From Brachionus plicatilis (taxonomy: Eukaryota > Rotifera > Eurotatoria > Ploima > Brachionidae), in contig QEOQ01000704.1 in assembly GCA_010279815.1 (NCBI GenBank), positions 421,026-474,127 on the forward strand: a stretch of 53,102 bases of DNA, written 5' to 3'. Position numbers and translations under genes: made by a program. Below are positions 47,601 to 53,102 of the stretch, in pieces. The notes under the pieces are model-generated. The model searched no databases. It saw nothing but the letters and a program-made list of their open reading frames with translations, and had not been told where the DNA came from. Within the stretch, counting starts at the first letter, position 1. Every line of letters begins with the position of its first letter.

Positions 47601-50600
47601 AATTTTTGTAAATTAATCTTCATTTTGCTTCAACCGCGTAATTTAATTGAAGAGTTTTTGCAGAGCCTCATATAATATTCAGCATGTTTGTTGCCTTTTT
47701 TAGCATTTTGCAGAGAGATTTAATCAAATACCATTTAAAAGGGCAAATTAAAGTTTGAGATCAAGATCAAAAGATCAAAATATAAATTGTAATATTTTTT
47801 TAAATAAAAGAGGAAAAACAAATTTTTTCAAAAGCAATTACTTGAAATGTTATGTCAAGATTGTTTTCGTATTTAAAATTTTAAAATGTCCCTTTTTACT
47901 GAACTTTAATAGATTTAAATATTTCAATTCATTTTAATGAAAATTTATTTATAAAGACAAAAAATTTCTTGTTTTAAAATTTAAAATTTATTAAAGTAGA
48001 AAAATAAAAATATTTCAGTTTGAATGAATGGATATAAAAGTTATAAATTTGAATTTGTGAATTAACTTAACCTGAATTATTTAAATTATTGACTGTTTTT
48101 GTCAAATAAATTAGAGATCAATCATTTTGATGTTTATTTTATAATGAACTATTATTAGAAATAACATATCTAGTAATGTTTAGTATTTATTTCTAAAAAA
48201 TTATCAAAATCATTAGATTAATTAAGTTTTAAAATTTTAAATGATCGTTTTGATCTTAAAATTTGATCTGAAACTTCAATTTGCCTTTAAAAGATATATA
48301 AAAGATAATATTTATTCTGATTTGTTTGATCCTAAACTTCAAGATGCCGAATTTAATTCATAAGCAACAGAATTTACTGAAAATTTAATTTTATTGAAAA
48401 ATTCACCTTTTTTACGGTTTGTAACATTATTTTGTGTAAAATTATCTAATAAAATGTAATAAAAATTAAAATTTCATGTTGAAAAAATGTTTAGAAAAAC
48501 CTAAAAAAATTTAATAAAAATCAAATTTTTGTTCGAAAAATTGGACTTTTTTAGCCGTCAGCATTTTTGTTAAGTTTAAATTCTTGAAGTAATTTAATTT
48601 TACGAAAGCTTACATTTTATTACATCCTAAATTTGATGTAACTATGCATAATCTTACATTTTTTGATGTAAAATTAAGTAAAATGATGCAATATTAACCG
48701 TCCTGCGGTTTAATGTAAAACACTGTAATTAAAAATATTATTTGTTTATCGAAATACTTTGAGCAAAAGATTTTCTTCTGACATAAGTTTATTATCTTGG
48801 ATACTATAGCCAAAATTTACTTATTTTTAATTATTTTACCTCAGGTTTTTTGGCATGCAGAATATGAGCTCCTATTAGCAAATTAAATGAGATATTTCGG
48901 AGTGAAGTCTGAGTTTTAATTTGATTTTGCGTCTAAATATTTAAAAAAAAAAGATAAAAAATTGTCATCAAATAAATCTTTCAGTGCTGCTACGATACCT
49001 TTAATTCATCATATTTTACGGATGAGGTATAATATAATATAAAAAAGTTAAAAAAAACATAAAAAAAGAATTTTTAACATAAAAATGATTTTTATTTATC
49101 AAACTGACAAAAAAACATAAGTCAATTGTTATTAAACTAAGAATAAAACATAAATTATTTTTGATTTAATTAATAAAAAAACTTCAAATAGAAAAAAAAA
49201 CATAAGTCAATTGTTATTAAACTAAGAATAAACCATTTACACTTTGGACAAAGGACCACCATTTTATGACAATCGCTGTTATCTGAGCAGATAGTACAAT
49301 TGTTAGAATTTGCATGTCCAGATGATTGTTTAGGGTACTGTTTAAAAAATGTTCTAAATCAACCTCTGAATTAAGTTTGGTTAAGAATATTCAGTCAATT
49401 TTTCGCCTAGGCATCCTGAGATTATTAAAATAATTTTTTATAGAATTTATTTATTAAATGTTTTATTAGCTTTTAAGATTACTTTGTCTTACAAATTTCC
49501 AAAAACACATTTTATGTTTTGTTTTCTAGAATTAAAAAAATATCCAACATTTATGTTTTTTTCTCTCTATGAATAGTGTAATCTCGATTTTATGTTTTAT
49601 TTTCCAAAATTAAAAAAAAATTATGTTGTATTTCTCTCTTATTCAAATTAAAAAAATAATTTTTGATTTATGTTTTAATTTTTTTTTATTCTCTATTTTT
49701 ATGTTTTATTATACCTCGTCCATATTTTACGTAAATTGTGGTAAATTCACGATATTTTACCATATTTTAACGTAAAATATGGTAATCTAAAGAAAGGTAT
49801 TAATCGTAAATTTCCCATAATTATTGAAAAATTCAGTGAAAGAAAAAAATCCGAAATTTTTGAATATAACCGATTTTCATGAGGAGAAATTTTTTCGAAT
49901 TTTTGAAAAATTAAAAAAAATAAAATTTGATTGAATTTTTTGACGAAAATTGACGTAAATTTTGGTAAATTTTTGTATTTAATTTTATTTTCTAGGGTTT
50001 TTTACTTTTAAACTGTTTGCTGCCTTGTCTTGTCCCAAGCTTCTTTGAATGTGGATCCTTTTGAAATGATTTTCACATTTATTAGTTTAAATACAAAAAT
50101 TATCGAGGAAAAGCGATTTAGACGAATTGTGCGAGAACGGAGAAGATCAGTATAAAGAAATTGCATCCTTTGAGAAGAAACTCGATTTCGATAAATTCGC
50201 CTATATGTCAATCGATAGCAACTTGGCTGGGGTGGGAATGCTCTCAGAGGCAGAAATCGTCGATTCAATAGCAACAAAAAATCCAGTAGAGCAAGACAGT
50301 GATGCAGAAATTGAAGAGCAACAAGATGCAAATAAACAAGTGATTAACTCAAAAGAAGCAATCGATAGAATAAATAAACTAAAACAATTTTTTTTAACCC
50401 AAAAAGATGATAATTCTAATGTAATTAAATTATTATTTAATATTGAAAAGTTTGGGTTTGTTGTTTTAACATACATCAAAATCTTCTCAACATACATTCA
50501 TATCTTTTCAGCATACACAAAATTTTTCAAAACATACATTAACTTAAAAACATACAAACATGCTAAAAAACATACATACTAGCTTAAAACCATACACACA

Positions 50601-53047
50601 TACTTAAAAGCATACAAAAATTGGCATATTAAAAAATAAAAAATTTAAATTTAAAATTATTTTCAAAAAATTTAATAAAATGAATAGACGGACAAAACAA
50701 ACAATTAATTATAAATATAAAAAATGTGATAATTTATTAGCACTAGAATCATTATTAAATGCACGTGAATTTGTAAATAAGCCAAAAAAAGGAGGTCAAA
50801 AAAAGTCTACTAAATCATTAGAAAAAGATTAGTTAATTATTAATTTTTGACTTATATTATTAAATTTAATTAAATCGAATAAAACATTTTTTTTAATAGT
50901 TTATTACTAAATTTTTGAATTTTGAAAATTAAAATAAATCGTCTCTTTTATTTAAAAATAATTCTTTTATTTATCTGCTAAAATTAAACAGGACTAAATT
51001 TAAAAGTGATTTTTTTAAAAAAACAGTATGTTTGTTAGCAATCTGTATGTTTTTCAGCCCTATGTATATTTTTAAGAATTTTGTATGATTTTCAGCAAAT
51101 GTATGTTTTGATAAAAACTACGTATGGTGAAAAGATTTTTATGTATGTTGGTCAGCTAGACCTGAAGGGAAACTTACCAAACAACCACCTATTACCGATT
51201 TTTTTCAAAAAAATTAACTTTTTGTTTTTTTTCGCATTTTTATTTTTTTAATCAATAAAAATAATTAATAATAATTTGGTTTAAAATTTTCTTTGTCCCT
51301 ATCATTTTATATGGGAATTTCGATACAACGAATACCGTATTTTCCGCCCAAGGAGTTCGCTATAACGAGGTTTGACTGTGTCAGAATTTTTTGCAATTTT
51401 AGCATAAATTTCTTATTCAGTATTAAAAATTTTGAAGCCTGGACTTGGACTTTTGAATGAAATTTAAAAAAAGTCCTGACTTGAACTTTTTTTTTTAAAT
51501 AAAAATTTTAAGTCTTTGGTTGGACTTATGAAAAAATAAAGTCCGAACTTGGACTTGACTTGAGACTTGTGACTAATTTTTTTTAATTTCTCAAAAATTA
51601 GAAATAATATTTGTTTTCAAGAAAATCGGTTTCGAGAAATTTTTTTTCACTGAATTTTGCAATAATTATGGGTAATTTATTTACGATAATTATCGTTATT
51701 TAACGATAAATACCCTCTTATAGACTACCATATTTTACGTTTAATATGGTAATCTAAAAAATTCTAAAATATTAAATTAAAAAGGTATCGTAGCAGCATT
51801 GTACTTACCTTTAGAGGAGGAAAATTCAGAAGGCGTATATTTTCAATTTTTAAATTGTGTATTTCATGCTTTTAAAATACTCAATAATAAAAATAATAAA
51901 ATATTTTAGCAATAATTTACATATAAATCAATAATGTGTCCCTCGGAAGCGATGCCAATGTTCCTTAAATCAGCCTTGTTCATCATCATCAATCTTTTTC
52001 CGTTTATATTATGATTTAAAAATTTGTCACAGTATGCGCCTATTTCATCTCGGCCATATTTGGTGCCAATTTTTTTAATCCACTCGTAAACATCTATCTC
52101 GCTCCAAGAATTGACGTCATGACCTTCTATATTAAGCAATTTGGTCCCTGATGTAATCAGTTCCATTTCCATTTCTCTCAGACGCTTCTCTCGGGCTTCA
52201 AGCAACTTTTCTTTGATGTGCAAGTCGTCTTCTATCTAAAATAAAAATTCTAATAAAAAAAATTTTATTTTATATTCCAAATAAAAATTAACTTTTTTGA
52301 GTCTTTCGAATGTTTGTTCGATCTCCTGTTCCCATTTTGCCTTGTTCATTGTGAACAAACTGTCTATTTCAGCTTTGGCATCATCTTTAAAAAAATTAAG
52401 TTGATAACTCCCGCTAAGGGAAAATTTAAATTTGTACCATCCAAGTCTATTTGGTCCAAGGTAGCTAATATTTGCTTGAATGACGGCCGATCTCCCGGAT
52501 CAGTCTGCCAGCATAGCTGCATTAAATTAGAAAGAACTGGTGGACAACCGCTCGGAATTGGAAGTCTCTAAAAAAATGTTAAAAAATTAAGTTTAACAAA
52601 AAAAACTTTAAATTACGTGTTCTCTTTCGACAACAAGAAAAGCAATTTGAAATTCTTCAATACCTTTGAAGGGCACCTCTCCCGTGATCAACTCCCATAG
52701 TACGACCCCGTAGGACCACACATCCGCTGACTGATTAGCCGGCTTGCTCTGTATTATTTCTGGACTCATCCACGGAAATGTGCCAATTACGGACATCTTT
52801 GTGGTCTGTATGCCGAACCGGGAAGAGCCGAAATCACATATTTTGCATGTTGGATCTTCGCCGTTGGTTATTAGAACATTGTTTGACTTTAGATCACGGT
52901 GTAAAATTTTGATAGGTGCTTCGGAGTGCAAATAGTTTATTCCTAATGCAATGTCATGAGCCCATTTTAGTATTAAATCCAAGCCAAATTCTTGATACAA
53001 GTCATGTTGTTTTATGAAATCTCTCAATGAACCGTACTCGGCATATT
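44661..53047 (-). CDS. MAP3K20: ZAK/MAP3K20 mixed-lineage kinase (5' end off window)
   Basis: Ser/Thr kinase of the ribotoxic stress response, upstream of JNK and p38, which senses stalled or collided ribosomes. Eight exons (minus): 53047-52617, 52567-52438, 52384-52293, 52235-51921, 48932-48840, 45630-45427, 45357-45054 and 45004-44661, giving about 636 aa to the stop with compatible phases. The first carries HRDLKSNNVLI, DFGSSRF, GTFPWMSPE and DVWSYGVVLWELITGEVPF; the second completes the kinase (LCWQTDPGDRPSF). Exons 3-4 hold a charged coiled-coil stretch, then a SAM domain (WSEIDVYEWIKKIG to GHIIDLY). Exons 5-6 match the conserved post-SAM domain of long ZAK (SFNLLIG, TKWKMFVDTDE, RPPFVMRNWV, CTIHYD). 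The tail is Ser/Asn-rich. The glycine loop and catalytic Lys lie beyond the right edge. The acceptor at 45357 could instead be about 15 bp upstream. Confidence 0.92.
46161..46214 (-). other. Putative three-helix structured element, copy B
   Basis: Read on the minus strand: GCTAC, then the hairpin CTGCAAG-aaa-CTTGCAG, then the hairpin AGTCTT-acacgg-AAGACT, then CTATGGTAGCT closing with the outer GCTAC. It shares both flanks with copy A at 29864-29920 while hairpin sequences differ. It lies in a ZAK intron on the transcribed strand. Confidence 0.45.
46225..46311. repeat. AAGTC-rich element right end
   Basis: Carries repeated GACTTGG/GACTTGA words and ends GACTTTTAAACAACTCTG at 46311, matching the right end of 40226-40659. 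The left end is not identified. Confidence 0.5.
47734..48293. mobile_element. hAT-type MITE copy 2 (544 bp, 8-bp TSD)
   Basis: The element at 47742-48285 begins GGCAAATTAAAGTTTGAGAT and ends ...GAAACTTCAATTTGCC. The perfect 8-bp duplications TTTAAAAG lie at 47734-47741 and 48286-48293. Its length equals that of copy 1 (544 bp) and the sequence is nearly the same over the first 330 bp, then more diverged. It sits in a ZAK intron. Confidence 0.88.
49010..49731. mobile_element. 700-bp element, 11-bp TSD, subterminal motif arrays
   Basis: The element at 49021-49720 is bounded by GATGAGGTATAATA and TATTATACCTCGTC-type ends (one mismatch), with CATATTTTACG duplicated exactly at 49010-49020 and 49721-49731. 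The left part carries repeated AACATAA words, including two copies of a 34-bp block at 49114 and 49199. The right part carries about six inverted TTATGTTTT words. The minus strand at about 49243-49340 encodes a Cys-rich motif (NCTICSDNSDCH...LCPKC), possibly a transposase relic. A 9-11 bp duplication suggests a Mutator-like element, unproven. Confidence 0.75.
50008..50105 (-). pseudogene. Tigger/pogo transposase fragment, inverted
   Basis: The minus strand encodes KLINVKIISKGSTFKEAWDK and TRQQTV, resembling the AW..V...TI..CF segment that precedes the C-terminal tail of Tigger transposases. It lies directly before the plus-strand tail (50107 on) but in reverse, suggesting a local inversion. 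The match is short. Confidence 0.4.
50107..50463 (+). pseudogene. Tigger/pogo transposase C-terminal fragment
   Basis: The plus strand encodes LDELCENGEDQYKEIASFEK, FAYMSIDSNLAGVGMLSEAE, IVDSIATKNP, an acidic DSDAEIEEQQD run, then KEAIDRINKLKQFFLTQKDD and LFNIEKF. This is the order of the Tigger/jerky C-terminus (D..L.....L.D.EIV, acidic patch, EA...L..LR.FL, L..IE.F). The DDE core is missing. The frame continues into the next repeat array. Inactive. Confidence 0.7.
50464..51157. mobile_element. Element with inverted arrays of AACATACA motifs
   Basis: The left array (about 50469-50620) holds roughly ten ACATACA/CATACA words, and the right array (about 51024-51155) six or more inverted TGTATG words. 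The outer edges match as inverted repeats (AACATACAT-AAAATCTT-TCA). A small ORF lies between. The architecture parallels the element at 49021-49720. It is inserted just after the Tigger C-terminus. No target duplication was found. Confidence 0.55.
50680..50832 (+). CDS. Small basic ORF, 50 aa, unknown
   Basis: ATG at 50680, TAG at 50830-50832. Sequence begins MNRRTKQTINYKYKKCDNLL and is lysine-rich (KPKKGGQKKSTKS near the end). It sits at the centre of the AACATACA-array element. It may be a fragment of a DNA-binding protein or chance. No family recognised. Confidence 0.25.
   Translation: MNRRTKQTINYKYKKCDNLLALESLLNAREFVNKPKKGGQKKSTKSLEKD
51315..51381 (-). repeat. Tigger-type terminal inverted repeat
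   Basis: On the minus strand it begins CAGTCAAACCTCGTTATAGC and continues with CGAACTCC and a GCGGAAAATACGGTATTCG block. This is the CAGTC-AACCTCGTTATA-CGAA terminus common in Tigger/pogo elements. It lies downstream of the Tigger transposase relic and is probably its 3' end. The matching 5' end was not found. Confidence 0.65.
51430..51575. repeat. AAGTC-rich repeat fragment
   Basis: Repeated GGACTTGGACTT, AAGTCC and GACTTGACTTGA words as in the CAGAGTTGTT family. No clear termini. Confidence 0.45.
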
Positions 53048-53102
53048 CTAAATTTTTTTTAGTCCCAAAGATTTAACAATTTTTTTTTTTTTTTCAATTT
53101 AC

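Larger units (their letters stand above)
45631..48839. other. ZAK intron with repeats (3.2 kb)
   Basis: Contains AAGTC-rich fragments (about 45830-45890 and 46225-46311, with a left end at 47170), the structured element copy B (46161-46214) and a complete hAT MITE (47734-48293). No exon is needed, since the phases of the flanking exons match. Confidence 0.6.
48982..51801. mobile_element. Large inverted-repeat DNA transposon complex (2.8 kb)
   Basis: The ends CAGTGCTGCTACGATACC (48982) and GGTATCGTAGCAGCATTG (51801) are complementary with one mismatch. Homology runs inward on both sides (48982-49020 plus 49732-49990, against 51590-51801). A TA follows the right end; the left flank is TT. It lies in the 3-kb ZAK intron between the SAM and post-SAM exons. 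Inside are a 700-bp insertion, Tigger/pogo remnants and a motif-array element. It could be one element, or two facing copies of a solo-end family such as that at 27190-27478. Confidence 0.55.

Noticed and set aside
50201..50497. 98-aa minus-strand ORF
   Set aside because: Antisense of the Tigger transposase C-terminal remnant.
52314..52935. Plus-strand ORFs over the ZAK kinase exons
   Set aside because: Shadows of the conserved kinase coding strand.
1..53102. tRNA, rRNA or CRISPR loci
   Set aside because: I looked for T-arm-like GGTTCRA words and regular spacer arrays. The few GGTTCAAAT-like words (for example near 32594) lack the other arms, and the repeat arrays here are transposon subterminal repeats. 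A covariance-model tRNA scan would be needed for certainty.

Overview
The window is eukaryotic and metazoan. It is extremely AT-rich, with compact multi-exon genes on a background of decayed transposable elements. Recognisable genes are PDCD5, a rhodopsin-class GPCR, TDRD9/spindle-E (piRNA pathway helicase) and ZAK/MAP3K20. Introns are GT-AG. The shortest are 49-69 bp, while a few run to several kb and are filled with repeats. Very low GC, tiny introns and these families fit a small invertebrate; a monogonont rotifer (Brachionus-like) is my best guess, but the sequence alone does not prove it.

Layout. 1-1420: 3' exons of PDCD5 (+). 1691-3160: an intronless GPCR (-), converging on PDCD5. 3161-31459: a gene desert of about 28 kb holding a nested transposon stack (11.8-15.2 kb), other LINE remnants, foldback repeats, direct repeats and a microsatellite. 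31460-41927: a complete six-exon TDRD9/spindle-E gene (-), predicted at 1,332 aa. Its introns hold two foldbacks, a hAT-type MITE and an AAGTC-rich element. 43674: a lone half-RING exon (+). 44661-53047: the 3' eight exons of a ZAK/MAP3K20 gene (-), from within the kinase domain, through SAM and the conserved post-SAM domain, to the stop. Its two 3-kb introns hold a twin of the hAT MITE and a DNA transposon complex about 2.8 kb long.

Mobile-element history is the most informative layer. At 11.8-15.2 kb an RTE-like LINE (+) has been entered by a second, opposite-strand LINE (endonuclease SDH motif plus RT) and by a foldback element with a perfect 9-bp target duplication. The second LINE was in turn entered by a piggyBac-derived element at TTAA. 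Two 544-bp MITE copies, each with its own perfect 8-bp target duplication, sit in introns of two neighbouring genes. In the large ZAK intron a 700-bp element with an 11-bp duplication and inverted arrays of a short motif lies inside one arm of a larger inverted-repeat element, which also holds remnants of a Tigger/pogo transposase.

No operon logic links the genes. The main biological pairing is that a piRNA-pathway helicase lies within a heavily transposon-laden locus. I saw no convincing tRNA, rRNA or CRISPR. Two distant copies of a putative three-helix RNA-like fold, with hairpins kept although their sequences differ, are the best candidate for something undescribed.
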